A DNA stretch of 64,000 bases from Sphagnum compactum. Its lineage: Eukaryota > Bryophyta > Sphagnopsida > Sphagnales. The notes beneath the pieces are model-generated. The model was not told the DNA's origin, searched no databases, and worked only from the letters and a program-made list of their open reading frames with translations. The DNA is taken from the NCBI GenBank assembly GCA_965153455.1, contig OZ234501.1, positions 6,510,001-6,574,000 on the forward strand, given 5' to 3'. The position numbers were made by a program, and so were the translations under genes. Positions 11,833 to 24,954 of this stretch are shown here, piece after piece; the first letter of the stretch is position 1, and every line of letters begins with the position of its first letter.

Positions 11833-14800
11833 TAGACCCATATGATGTTAAAATTCCACCAGCTTCGCAAAAAGTTGACACTGAGTAGAGCCCTCAATGA
11901 GTCAGCAAGGATTAGGCATTATGCAAACACTTCAAAAGAAAATAAATTCATCAATCCCATTTTGAGGGAGCCCTCCAAAATGCACGATAGGAAACCAGTT
12001 CACAACACCCAGATAAACATGATACACAATAGACAATGTTGTGCCCATCCACAGATTTCCTTTGCACACAATTTATGAGCTCCTCAAGACTATGTAAACC
12101 ATAAACCCTAAACCCCATTTTGTCATAGATGGATTTATTCTAAGCAGGTGCCAGCCAATTGAAGTGTTTGCCTCTGGTGTTGATGATGGCAGGATAGTGG
12201 GTTTTTTTAGTTTTGAAACCTGAATTTGGAGGTGATGACGCTCATGGACTTTGACTACTAAATTATATGAACACTGAGGAATTTTGATGTTGTTGGAATT
12301 TGCAATTTTGCTCCAAATTTTCAACAAGAAAAAATGCTTTTATTTAGTAGATCACTGGAGATTTGGCGGTGATGGTGCCTCGAGGTAGGCACCAAAATAT
12401 GATTCAAGATATAGGGTTGTTGGTGGGCCATTTTTTGCTAGCTCAGAAGCATGTCCAATGCTTTTGCATGGGGGAGAAGGATTAGTGGTTCAATAAAGCT
12501 TCAAACACAAAAAGGTTTAGGGGGGATCCTTTTTCAAGAGAATTTCCTTTGAGGACCAATCTCCTCTTTTTTTCCCCCCAAAGATCTTTGACACGAGAGT
12601 CTCATGCTTCTTCTTTTTCCTTTCCCCACCAAAAAAGAGAGAGAACCAACCAAATCAAAAACCCTAACACATCAGCCAGATTTTTGTAGTGTACTTGGAA
12701 GGCACCTTACAACATAGAATTTCTCCTCAGTAGAAGGCAGGCATTTCAAAAGAGTAAGAAATCATACATTTTATCATAGTGTATTTGCAGATCTACCTTC
12801 ATGCATTTCAGAAAATGGAATGCCCATGAAAAAGAAGGGAGCTTTTCATTCTTTGAAACACCAACTATTGTTTTTTAATTTTATTTTTTCCTGTGATACC
12901 CAATGGATCACTTTTTATGCAGTGTAAAGCCCTCAAGGGGCAGGCTTTTTTTGGTTTTTTTGTTTTGGGTGTGATACCCTAGTATCTGATGGGTATCTAC
13001 TATCATGGGAACAAAATAAAAATCTGCCTGGTGAGCTTAGCGCTGGTTAAAGCCCTTGGTTGTGGTTCTACCAGAATTGGACCCACATTGGCTTTGCCTC
13101 CTGCAAGCCCTTATTGGGGTATGGCCACAGCTTTGGGGGCTTTACCCTACACAAAATCTTTGCTGGTAGTCAAAGCTAGTGAGATTGCAAGCCTCTACTA
13201 CACTCTTATACCCATTTTGCCAAATGGGTGTATCTTATTCCCACACAGAAAGTATCTTATTTCCTCTGGCACAGAAAAATTATTTGACTTTTAATTGAGT
13301 AGTAGTAGTTCAGGCAAATTGAAAGTTGTGCATTTTGGGCGGCTGCTCAATTAAAATGAATATAATAAACTTTGAATCTCTCTCCATCACCAAGACAACA
13401 ACAACATCTGATATATTCTGAAGAGGCTGACCCCACCCTATCCCCAATCAAATCATTCCAACTCCCAGCCATTGCCAAGTTAAAATAATAGAGAGTTTGG
13501 ATACAAATGTTAGCAAGTTGTTGTCCAGGTAATAATGCCCACATAAATTCCTCCACTTCAGAAACCCCTCCACATAGTAGGTAGGTACCTATGTTCTATC
13601 TAGAGATATGTAGTTCTTCTTCAATCCCTACAAGGCCAATGACTTGTAAAGTGATAAGCATCAAGTCCTTGGGTGGTTTGATATGATTAGACTTTGCAAT
13701 TAACCCATCTGTTTTGGATGAGAAAGTCAGCTCCAAGTTGTATCAAATGCCTGAATTTAGAACATGGCTTTGAACATGGGTTGCACATGCACTTTAGGTT
13801 TTGGAAAAGGAAAGCCCAACAAGTGAATCAGCTGGAGGAAATAGTTATCAAACTTGTAAGTGGAGGAGGCCCTCTCCCAACTCTGCAGATCTACATACTT
13901 TTATTATGCACCTGTTGAACCAGGCGAAGTAGAGATGTTATAAAAAAATGTTGTGTGCTCAAAGAGGTCTTTAGGGCTTGAACAAATGCTCCCTTAGCAG
14001 CTCCTGATGAGTTTCCAGCAGCCAGTACCTGCTTACTTGCATTATGCTCAATGTAAGTAAGAAGGTATCTCCTTGGGTGAACCGGTACCCATTTTGGTAC
14101 CTTCACTTTCTCCAGTGAGGCCTCTAAATGATGAAACCCTGCCAAACTTAGTAAATGAAAATGCAAGCATTGAAGAAGGGGAAAGGAAGGAACGACAAGG
14201 GTCGACATCCAAAAAAGTAAATGCATAAACTGAGTTACAAAAGGGGGCAATGGGGACTTGCCAAGGGGGCAAAAACAACCTATGTCTTAAACCTTTCTCA
14301 TGTCATGTGAAGCAGATTGAACAGGGAGATGGACAAGAAATTTGAAGAAACATCAAGCTAGAAGAGGTGTCCCTGGCAACAATGACTCCCCACAAGATTG
14401 AACTTGATGTACGACACTCAACACCTTTGCCTATACAAACGAGTGCAAAATTGATAGAGGCAGGTTTTTGGTTGATCACAACATGTTAGCACATTGATGA
14501 AAAAAAATTGTTAGGTTGCAAGGGTAAGCACTGAAAGATTTTTATAGCAATATGAAGAAACACATCATCTGGGTACCAATCAATCTATAGCTTCTCCTTT
14601 GCCTGGGCCACAATTGTTGCAAATATTTCAAAGAAATGGCAACTCATAGTGAATTTTTAGCTACCTACTCCCCCAAACAAAAGACCTTTTATATACAGCA
14701 TCTAGATAGAAGGAAGGTAGTTGTTTATTTGTTTGTTTTGTTTTTCATGTTGAGATCTGCCAAACCATGGCACCTCTTGCCCCACTCTATCGATGGAAAG

Positions 14801-14919
14801 GCCTTGATGATGAGTAGGGGTGCATTGAGTTGATTTCATAATGTTCCTTCCCGTGGTGGAGAAATTATTGAATGTTGAATTAAATTATTCACTGGAAATT
14901 AATCTAATTAAAAAACAAA

Positions 14920-15084
14920 ACTACTCAACACTCAATATCTCTGGCACTTTAGGTCTAAAATTTATAAGGGAATTTGGCCGTGTTGTTGGTTATTCTTGTA
15001 GGAAAGCCCTCAGCAAGTAGGATTTAATGGTGGTGATTTGGAATTTTAGACCTAAAGTGCCAGAGATATTGAGTGTTGAGTAGT
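14920..15084. repeat. Inverted repeat with perfect 43-bp arms
   Basis: Arms 14920-14962 (starting ACTACTCAACACTCAATATC) and 15042-15084 are exact inverse complements. They are separated by 79 nt, with weak pairing continuing a few bases outside. A transcript would form a long near-perfect hairpin. It could be a foldback element, an hpRNA locus or a young MIR-type precursor. Confidence 0.8.
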
Positions 15085-15369
15085 TTTTGTCATTGGAAAA
15101 TCAATCAAATTACCAAAAATTATATATGAAGGAAAAAACTAGTTGGGTAATCAGTGCACACTTGTGCCAATAGCACAAGCTACACTAGTTGCCCATGAAA
15201 GGATGAAGTTTCTTTTCTGTTTAGGGTAAAAGGCCCCAGGGTGCAGCATTCACAAAATAAGGGGCAAGCTTGCCTTAGACAAGGTGGTAGCCAAGTCAAG
15301 CTAAGGAGCAAGGGCATGAGTTCCAACCAACACTACCTGGGAACAGGCGAATATCCTCTCTGAAAAGAA

Positions 15370-16994
15370 GACAAGAGGTGTTGTTGCTGCCCCCCCCCCC
15401 CCCCCCCCCCTCCCCCAAAAAGCAACAGCCTGCTGAAGGATGCACAGCACACACGCACACAACAATATCAACACAATGTCAAAGCTACAAAACTACAAAC
15501 CTCATGTTTTTGTTTGATGACAGTTCAATGGTTTTATGTAAAGCAGCAGCAGCAGGCAGCAGGTGTCCAATGGAAGTCTGTGGGAAAAATCAGGGCCTGC
15601 TGCTGCTGCTGCACACATCACAGTTGCTGTAAGTAAGAAGAATTAACTTATATGGCATGGAAGGAATCTTGGCAAGTGAAGGGAAGGCAAAGAGAGAAAG
15701 TCAGTCTGAGTGTACATTGTTTGTACATTACCTAGTAGAAGTAGTAGTAGTCTACTTAACTTATTAGTAGAGACTGCATCATCAGATCTGCCCAGGAATA
15801 ATAACTCTACTAGTATCAATTCACAATTCAACTACTTGTTACTCAAGTGTTACATCTCATGTTCTTGCTCTTATGTTTTTTTGGGTTGGATATACAATGC
15901 TGTACAAATTATAATATATTAAACTATTTTAATTTGAATATTTTTTATTTTTTTCTAATTTATTTATTTTTAATTTTGAGAGCAAATTTTTAACTTAGAG
16001 AAATTGTAAATTACAGGTATAAATAATATTTGGATTATTCTAAAAGAAAATATGAAGTATATTTAATTACATACTGTTTAGATTGAGTGTAAATAACTAA
16101 TTTGGATTAGGTAATCCAGAGCTTTTTTCCCCAGCTGACAAGGGGTTGTAGTCATCATTTTGTTGTTGTTATGTTTTTTTTAATAATAAAATTTTACTGG
16201 TGTTGTTGACACTAGAGTGCATGTCTGATGAAAAAGTCTGATGGAAACAGAGAGACTGCTGCTGTTGTTGCAGTTCTGGAACAATTTCACTTATAAGAAA
16301 GAAGGTATGGAAATCTGGAGAGAAGCTGCATGGAGAGGGGGGGGATGGCAGGGGGAGGGGGGAGGGGGAGAAGAAGAAGAAGAAAGAAGAAAGCAGAGGA
16401 ACACTTATATAACTGAAATGAACAGGAAGGGAATGAACACTTAAGCTCTTTTAGTCAGGTGTAACTGATTGGACTTTAGTGGAGGAGTACTAAAACCAGT
16501 TGACTGTTTTGGCAGTCAGCAGCAGGAAGAGGAGGAGCCAGCAGCTGCTGCTGCTGCCTGTTTCTCAATCAGTAGAAACCAGTCCAAGGCCTCTCTCTGC
16601 CAATCCCTCTCGTACCCCTGGCTGGCTCTCCCAGGAAGAAGGACTGGAGTCTGGAGGAAAAGGAGGAAGAAGAAGAAGAAGAAGAGACAAGAGGAAAGGA
16701 AAGGAGAGGAAAGGAAAGAAAGGAACTTAGGAGGACAAATACTTTCTTTCTTCCCCCTTTGAGCTCTGGTTTTTGTGTGACAATTTCTTTTGGTAGATTG
16801 GGAAGCTAGCTCTATAATAAGTGTACACTCCTTGCAAGATGTTGTCTTGGTTCATCATGCAACTGTAAAGCTCTGTTTTGTGTGTGTGTGTGTGTGTGTG
16901 TGTTTTGGGGGTCTTTTTTTTTTTTTTTGGTCCCCTACACTCTCGACTCTCTTTGGGCATTTTTTGTTTTTCAATTGTTTTTGACTCTCTCTCG

Positions 16995-17031
<37 letters not shown>

Positions 17032-17407
17032 TTTCGCGCCTCTTTTTCTTCAGCTTTGGTGTGCTCTTTTAGATTTGGTGCTTTATCTTTTCCTTCTTTT
17101 TTGGGGATTGAGAGGGGTGGAGGAGGGGGTTACGTTAGGCAGCTCGGGAGTGTCTGAAGACGCTGAAATTCCCGAGGGATATTTTGGTTTTGTTGCAGCA
17201 AAGCAAACAGAGGGTTTTCGTTGATTGTATGGCTTGGCTTCTTCTTCTTTTTTGTTTCCCCCCCATCCATCATCCATAATCTTCCTGGTGATGAGGACCT
17301 CTGAAACAACAACAACAACAACAATACCTGACATGTGACCGACAGCCTGAAAACTTTTTCTAGTTGTTGCAGCGGCAAACTAGCGAAGTTGGGGAGAAAG
17401 AGAAACG
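15370..17407 (+). promoter_or_regulatory. Low-complexity upstream and probable 5' UTR region of the RCC1 gene
   Basis: The region holds dense simple repeats: a poly-C run near 15391-15410, CAG/CTG runs at about 15545-15565, 15600-15612 and 16520-16560, purine-rich GGA/GAA runs at 16330-16400 and 16650-16730, a GT run at about 16877-16902 and a CT run at about 16999-17029. Long CT/GA runs near plant start sites are typical of 5' UTRs and are bound by BBR/BPC (GAGA-binding) factors; that role here is inference. I could not place a TATA box or transcription start. Confidence 0.4.
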
Positions 17408-20400
17408 ATGGCTGCTGGGGCAGAGAACGGATCAGAAGATCCAAAAGCAATGACTGTAGTTCAGCTGGTTGCTGGGGAAGCTCACACTCTTGCTCTCACA
17501 GGTAGGTACTAACAAACAAACAAACCATCCAACCCTTCGTGTGTGTGTGTGTGTGTGTGTGTCTCTCTCTCTCCTTCTTCTTCTTCTCCATCAATCCAAT
17601 CTGGTTCTTGTTCTCCATCAATCCAATGCTAGAGACCCCTTTTCCTTGCAAGCTCCCATTTTCTGGTTTTGGGAGGTGAAGAATATTGTGAAGGAAAACT
17701 GCAGGCTACTGCATAGTCTTTTTTTTGTTTTCCAAAATTTTTAATAATCTGAGAAATGAGCTTAGCAATTTACGCATGTTTACGGCAGTCCCAGGTTTGT
17801 TTGTTTGTTTTTTTTTTTTTTCGCTGGAGCTTTTTTTCTTTTTCTTCAATGTTCACTTTTCTTTTTATCCACTGGATCCCATTTGCACAAACAACCCACT
17901 TGCAAGCTTGCCTATGTAGCAGCTGCTGAAGATTACAAGTTTGTTACAGAATTGAACTTGGGAGCTCAAATAAAATGAAGAATGGTTTTCGGGCCATCTT
18001 TTGCATACAATCTGTTGATTGTTCTGATTTAGATGGGTTTTTTTAATGTCTACTTGTTTTTTCCTTAAATTTATAAATGTGCAGAGGGAGGGAGTGTATA
18101 TGCATGGGGACGGGGCATCTTCGGACGGCTTGGTATTGGGGTTGCTCAAGATGAGCTTTTCCCAACATATGTAGAAATTGGGACAGATGATGATAATGAT
18201 TCTCAAGGTTCCTCCTCCTACTACACAGATAGTCCATTGGCAATTAGAGATCATGATCATCGCCGCTCTGGACTTTTTTGTGACCGAGATGGAGTTTTTC
18301 AGCAAAACAAAATTGTACAGGTGGCTGCAGGAGCACATCATAGCCTTGCTCTTTCAGGTACCATATATCCCCTAATGCCAAGATAGCCAGTTATGCATGT
18401 ATAGGAAAGGGGCCTATCTTTTGAACCTTCCAGGATTTGAGGTACCTGCTGCCATGAGGACAGTCACAGGTTGAGTGGAAGCTATCAGTAATCTTGGATG
18501 GTTTGAAAGATAGGACTAACAATTGTTCTTTAGATTTTTGATTCATCCAGTCTGGACTTGATTGTTGACATCTTTTCTTAGGCACCCATCAAATGAGTGT
18601 AAGAGCTGCACTATGTATGTATTATTGTTTAATCAAATGCTTAGTTTTCTTTCATTCACATTTTTTAACCCGCTTAAGATGCCCACTCTTGTGGAAACAG
18701 GTGATGGTACAGTGTGGTCTTGGGGATTCAATGCCTGTATCCAGCCCCATTTATATTTCTCTCTCTTAAAACATTTTTGGGAATCTGTGATTATTGCATT
18801 CTTGCTCGATGCATGTTCAAATGATCATCACATTTCTTTTTCCTATTTGTTTTGACAGCTGCATTATTCAGTTCACTTGATAGATTTTGCAAGTGTATGT
18901 GCAATGTTTGTTTGTCTGTTTGGCCCATAGTCATGCTCGTTTTTTAGCCTGAGCATTTATTGGCATGACCTCATGATTTGACTTGAGAGGAACCATATTG
19001 TAATGGTGGTATTTCTTAATTGATACATGGACGGTCAGCTGGGTCGTGAAAGGGCCGCATCCCATCCTGCACCCGTAGCTTTCCCCTCCCCCAAATCAGT
19101 CTCCTCACGAGCTTCACGCAGAGGAGGTGCTGCATTTTGGGTACAGGGATCAAATGGTATGGACACCATCCGGCAACCAAAGGTATTTTAAAAATCAGTC
19201 TTGTGTCTTTTGACGTGCCAATTTTACATACTGAAGCAGCCAGCTGCCTTTTTGTAGGACTCTACTAGGCAATGTTTTTCTTATCATGACATCCTGGGAT
19301 TTTTGAAAATCTCTTTTCATGTGACTGACGTATGCAACATGTTTTCAACAGATTGATTTGGTGATATTTCATTTTTGTCTTTTTGTGCAGATTGTATCAG
19401 TAGAAGCTGGGGGCATGATGACATCTGCAGTGGACCAAGATGGAGGTCTGTGGCTTTGGGGAGCTGTTCCACCACCATCAGCTGAAACTGATAATATCAA
19501 TCGTAGTAGCTCATCTCTGCCTGATAAAAATGAAACCTTCAGTCTTGTCAATATTGAGAAACCTGAGCGGGTGCATGCCCTGATAGGACGACGAGTTCTT
19601 CGAGTTGCTTGTGGCAATGAACATATCATGGCACTTGTCAAAGCCCGAGATGGGCTGGAATGCTTCAGTTGGGGTAGCAATTCTTATGGGCAGCTAGGAC
19701 TAGGTCACTCAGAGCCATGCGCAGTTCCACAGCTTATTTCATCACTCTCTGTTCCATCAATCAGAACAATAACAGACTTGGCATGTGGGGCATTCCATAG
19801 TGTGGTGCTCACTGTCCAAGAGGATCATCATCATCAACAACAACATGTGGATCATTTCATGGAGCCACCATCATCACCAGTGCGAAGAAAGTTCCAACCT
19901 TCAGCTGATGTGATCGCTCATGTTATGGCTTCTCCAAGAATGGGTTCACAGCATGGCCGACCTCCCACATCAGACCATTATGTGGAATCAATTGCATCTC
20001 CAAAATACCGAGGAAGACGAGTTGGGGATAAATTTCCAGCTTTCCAGTACCCAGGATGTGGTCTTAGTTTTGGTGCTGGGTATAGTGGCAGTTTTAATAG
20101 TGGTCAAAGTGATGCTAGCTCATCACCAAAGGCTAGTTCACGAGCCTCTTCTCAAGTCTCCTGGAAGAACTTAGGCCGGATGCGAAGTAACAAGGATAGT
20201 TCTGCAATGGATGCTCGACTCTCAGTTTGCTGGACATTTGGACAAGGTGAGAATGGTCAACTAGGACATGGGGGATCAATGAATTTGTCAACTCCAGCAC
20301 CTGTTGATGGGCTTCCAAGTCAGGAGCGTGTTCGAACTGTAGTCTGTGGGCAATTCCACACTGCAGCAGTGACAGAAACTGGAGATGTTTGGGTTTGGGG

Positions 20401-22032
20401 GATGGAAGGGGGTCTTGGGTTATGTCCAGGGATTGGACCACCAGGTGCTCGGAAAGGAGATGCTCTTACTCCAGTACGAGTGTTTGGAGAGAGCTCAGCA
20501 AAGTGCCACCCGGTGATGGGCTCAAAGGGAATCGCATGTGGAGCAGCTCACACTGTCACAGTTGCAAATGGTGGAGCTGAGTTATGGGCATGGGGACGAG
20601 GCCAGAGTGGTGTGTTAGGGCTAGGTCATTCATCTGATAGTTGGTTCCCATCTCCTGTTGTTTGGCCCCCAAATCCTGTAACCCCAAGTGGCAAAGAAAA
20701 TCTAGTAGAAAGAGAGGTGATCATGCGTTTTGATACCAGGAAATCAAGTAGGTCTTCAAGTAGGGCTGGTTCCCGGGGCACAGCAGATGACATGATCCGA
20801 ACTTCTACAAGAGAACCCGATAACCTCCAGCCAGCTAGAAGAGGTCCAGGGGATAACAACAATGGTCCTCTTTCTAGAAGAGGAGATGATGATCTGAGAT
20901 TGTCTAGAGGAGGAGAATACAAGAGCATGTCCACACGACAAGACACAGATGACACTCGAGCCTTTCAAAGACAACCAGGTGAGGAATATTGTGTTGCCAA
21001 CCGGTGTACTCACAGAGAGAGGATCTATGTCCTTATGCCATCATAACAGAAACTGTAAAATCAGGACAGAAACTGGCTCCTGTTTCTGTCGTCACCCTCT
21101 TGAGTTTGTTCTAAATTGTGGCCATCAACTGATGGCAGATTATAATAATCTTCTGTACCTTCTACAGGGATGGAAATGAGGAGTATGGATGTGGGAGGTG
21201 AGAATGGGATGTCTACTTCAGAAGAGGTGAGGGCATTGAAGACAGAGCTAGCTAGCTTGCGGCGTTATGCAGAGAGTCTTCATGCAACTTTGTATGGAGG
21301 GGCGGAGGCATTTTCAACACAAGTTTTAGAAGATCATCCCCTATATGATACGGTTAGTAGTGATGGCCCTAAACGCCTTGAACAAATCCATGGTGCCCAC
21401 AACCGACAACCACCAGGTCAAATAGCAATACGGGAATGGCAGCAACATATTGAAACAGCAACAGAAGCAGATTTGGTACATTCTTGACTTCATCCTTTAG
21501 AGTATGGGAGTAGCCAGATGCAATGAAGTCCCAGAATTTTTTGATTTTTGTTTTCTGAACTTGCTCTGTATAAACATTGGGTCAGATCTGACATTGCAAT
21601 ATAATGCATATCAGCAGCTTCCTTTGTATATTTGAGGAAAGAAGTTGAGTTCCATTGTGGTTGTTGATGATGATGACGATGATGATGATCATCAGTGATG
21701 TTCCTTCACAACTCTGTTTTGTTCAGGTTTGGTTAGAGCTCTTCTACAGAGATATGCGAAACCATGTGAAGGACATATTATTTCAGAGAAGGATGGAGGA
21801 TTGGTGTCGTCGATGCATGTCTACTCTCTCTTCATCGTCATTTCAAGAGCCACCTCCGATGCCTGAACGTTTCTCTGCTCCCAACACTCCATCTATTGAT
21901 GGACCCAGGCAATTTGCGATGCAAATGTCAGGGCTTTTATCTGATCGCTCCAACATGTTACCTCCAGCTGCACTTGCTGCATCAATTGCTGAATTCCAAG
22001 CCCTATCACAGCGCAGCAGCAGCAGACGATAA
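17408..22032 (+). CDS. RCC1-repeat family protein, 7 exons
   Basis: Exons by eye: 17408-17501, 18085-18357, 18701-18736, 19031-19182, 19391-20978, 21168-21475, 21727-22032; total 2757 nt, 918 residues, phases consistent throughout. The product is a beta-propeller of RCC1 repeats: WG-containing blade motifs lie near residues 40 (YAWGRG), 128 (VWSWGFNAYGQLG), 203 (WLWG), 276 (CFSWGSNSYGQLGLGH), 465 (CWTFGQGENGQLGHG), 518 (VWVWG) and 583 (LWAWGRGQSGVLGLGH). A Ser-rich linker (about 325-455) splits the propeller, followed by a Ser/Arg-rich tail, a short coiled-coil (ALKTELASLRRYAESL, about 735-755) and a conserved-looking helical C-terminus containing WLELFYRDMRNHVKDILF. RCC1 proteins act as guanine-exchange or chromatin/protein-binding scaffolds; the substrate here is unknown. 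The ATG has A at -3 and G at +4, with an in-frame TAG at 17381-17383. The third intron lacks a normal AG acceptor (see separate entry). Family call firm; subfamily not assigned. Confidence 0.88.
18737..19030 (+). other. Candidate U12-type intron ending in GG (intron 3 of the RCC1 gene)
   Basis: The intron starts GTATCC (U12 donor consensus RTATCCTT). It carries TTTCTTAATT at 19012-19021, matching the U12 branch consensus TTCCTTAACT at 8 of 10 positions, with the branch A 11-12 nt before the end. It has no polypyrimidine tract. Joining 18736 to 19031 restores an unbroken WGFNAYGQLG blade motif, with Tyr split by the intron. That requires the intron to end in ATGG. Neither end can slide to give AG or AC. 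A sequencing error or mutation of an AG acceptor is the simplest alternative. Confidence 0.55.
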
Positions 22033-24454
22033 TCTATTCATTCCTTTTTTCCTTTTCTTTTGCCCGTCTCTTTCATCCACCCATCAAAAAGGTGGCTATT
22101 ATCCTTGGATGGAATATCTGCTGCCGTTGTAAAAGCCAACTCCAAACATTTAAACCTCCATGTTAAAAAGACAATCCAGTGAGAAAGAAAGAAAAAAAAA
22201 ATGCAAAAAATGCTAAAATATTATTTCTAGATTCCACCCAAGGACTTATAATTTTTTTCATCCAATTGTGGCTTAATCCCACAACCTGTACCTTATCAGA
22301 AATTAGTGAAACAAACCATACCCAAGTGAAAGGTGTAAACTTAGGAGAGAATTTGCTCATTGAGAGAGAGAGACACACACACACCATAAGGAGGGGAAAT
22401 GGATGAGGCAAAATGAATGTGCCGACAAGTTCTACTCATCCAGGATGTCCCGAGGATGGAATTTGCTTGAGATATCACCTAATTGGGATTATTGCTACTC
22501 TTCTTTCGTTGGCTCTTCCCAAGACCAAAGAGAGCCCACATCATTGTACGAGGATTTTGGGATACAATTCAGCTGCACCAGGAACCAATGTGTGGATGAC
22601 AACTGGAGGTTGCATTTTTTTGTCAAATTCATTCTGCTGTCAAAGGGTGTGAGGTATGTTGTGGGCCTATCCACGCTCGCGATCCTGACTTAGTCAAAAA
22701 CAATGAACACACATGCAATTGTATTTCTTTGACGAAAAATGTAAATTGTATGGTTATAGTTGTCTAACAAGAGGAGTGGATTTGTTGACTTGACCACGAT
22801 TTCCAAGAGCAAGTGGCTTATTTCTCTTGCAAACAACTAGAGGTAGATTGGGATTAAAGACATTTTCATGTTAATCTAGTCAACAAAACAAATAGAGGAA
22901 TGAAGCCATAAGGGGATCCTTAGATGTTGTAGTGCTTAACAAAATGTGTTTTTAAAAATAGGTTTAAGTGGCTAATTGGAATTTGATTACAACTTACATG
23001 AAAAAGGTTTTGTACCTTACATGTATCTTCATACATTGGTTTGTATCCAAACCAACATGTGAAGATTTGTAATTGTTGTCGTGTTTATAATATGCTTTAA
23101 ACTAGCACAAATCAATTTGACTTGTCATGTGTTGATGTTGCGATTTTAAAAGACAAATGCATTTAAGGAATATTTTCAAATCAAAATGGGCACGTTAACA
23201 TGATTGCAAATTGGAAATTTGGAAAAACCTCAATAATGCCTTAAGTGACTCTCACAAAGGATACAAAACAATCCATGAAAAATCTAAGAATAGTCTATTA
23301 CATGTTGTTAGGTGGGCACCCAATAACATTGAACTACCACACAACTTGCCCCACTTGGGCAAATGGTTTTCAAGAAATAAATCAGATTGTTGCCAAGCCT
23401 AACTTTTGAACCATGCAAATCAAATTCATTTGGAACGAATGAATCCAATCTTAAATTAACATGAAAAAACATGGATAACAAACATCAACATTTAGCAACA
23501 TCTTTTGTTCCTAATTGTGTTTTGGAAACTCATAACATATTTGGATGAAACTTTCAAAGTCACTCCTTGAGGAAAACCATCAATGCTGCAACATTGGATG
23601 TAAAGTTGAAGATGGTGCTTACTTTAGAAACATTGAAAAGACAATCAGCTTGTACTAAACAACTATAAGGTTATTGATGCTTGTACTATTAGGAACCTAA
23701 CTTGATATGTAAAATTATGTTGTTCAAATAGTTACCTAATTTCATTCATTGGAAACTTGACTAAAGGAATTGACAACTTTGGGTTCTATCATAATTGGAT
23801 TGGAAGTGTTTCATTTTTCTATTGTTGATTGAAGAGGTTGATTTTTGTGATGAGACATTGTTTTTCTGATTTAGTTTCACCCTAGTGATATGATAATATA
23901 CGTTTCATCAAAAGAATGTTGAAGGTTCACTACATTGAAACACTTACACCTTCTAGTAGGTTTTTTTCTCAGTTTTCTTTGCATCTTCAGGTGATCTTGA
24001 AGGAATGTTATGCTTGAGTTTTGTGCTGTTGCTACAATATGCTTGCATAGGGAAAGAAAACCCTCTCCAAAGAACATTTTAGTTTTGATTAATAGCAACT
24101 TGTAGTATCAGAACTTGGATCAAGTCTTGATATGTAATTGTATATACCCAACTTCCCTTATGAGTTTATATCCTTAATTGCTCTTTAGAGTTTGATTTGT
24201 TTAAACTTATTGTCTAGGTACCTTTTGTTGAGTCACAAAACATGTGATTCCTTTTCTTACAAGCATGATAAACTTACAAAAGTTTTTTCGTATTCTAGTC
24301 TTAAGTCTTTAAATGTAATGTTTGGCTTTCTATTTTCTTGAGTGTGATGCATTTTGGTTAATCTAAACTAAAGTGTGGATGTTGTCAAAGATCTTCAAAA
24401 GTTTATGAATTTGCCATAGACTATTTAAAAATCCATAATAGGTAGCGTGTTCTT
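22033..24454. other. 3' flank of the RCC1 gene and AT-rich spacer
   Basis: Follows the stop codon; the 3' UTR probably occupies the first few hundred bases, but I could not choose a poly(A) site. An open frame at 22413-22652 has no recognisable product. A short AC/GA run lies at about 22363-22384. Confidence 0.45.
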
Positions 24455-24935
24455 TGCAAGGGGTATTAGCCCAGGCCAAAAGTAGCTCTTTTGGGAAGAG
24501 AAATTTCATGCAGTCAATGGGAAGACCCAAGCATGCACTCAAGGTGCCCTGCTTTTTTTCCTTTTAAGTTTTGGGGGGGGGGGGGGGGGGGGATTTCATT
24601 TTACCTTCATGTTCAGAACGTGTTCTCATTATGTTCCCTTTAAGTTCCCAATGTGTTCCCCAACATGTTCTCCATAGCAGCTCACTTTTACCCAGTATAA
24701 TTTGGCAAATGTTGTCCTCCTTTCACATATATAGGTAAGCCAAAGGGGAGGAACACTATACTTCAAAATATAACCTTCTATTTTGAGGAGCTTCCATAGA
24801 TTTTATTTTTTTTGAGTGATGGACCAATCAAATTGGGTCATTGCATTAAAAAAGGGGGGAATTGGGAGGCACCTCATCTAATTAATAGGAGAAGTGAATA
24901 GGATAGGTAAGGGCTTGAATTGTTGTACCCATGGC
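24455..24935 (+). repeat. GTTCCC-family dispersed repeat, cluster copy 1
   Basis: Landmarks in order: TTAGCCCAGGCC, a poly-G run near 24573-24592, GTTCCCAATGTGTTCCCC, AGCTCACTTTTACCCA, GGCAAATGTTG, TGATGGACCAATCAAATTGG and GAGGCACCTCATC. Edges are approximate. No gene. Confidence 0.65.
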
Positions 24936-24954
24936 TCAAGGTACCCATACTGTC

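Larger units (their letters stand above)
9669..15369. other. Intergenic, repeats only
   Basis: Apart from the repeats listed, there are T-rich runs (10800-11560), GGATGAATG words near 11575-11635 and scattered short frames (for example 12989-13294, 13891-14250) with no recognisable protein content or splice context. Confidence 0.45.

Noticed and set aside
12989-14278. Several 70-120 codon frames in the 13-14 kb region
   Set aside because: No domain, no splice-supported extension, and overlapping frames on the same strand; treated as chance.
19031-19039. Use of the AG at 19037-19038 as a normal acceptor for RCC1 intron 3
   Set aside because: It would need a phase-0 donor in exon 3, and none with GT is present at the motif; it also removes the YGQ of the conserved blade motif.
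22403-22693. Open frames just downstream of the RCC1 gene
   Set aside because: No recognisable product; two frames overlap with no preference, and the sequence is probably 3' flank.
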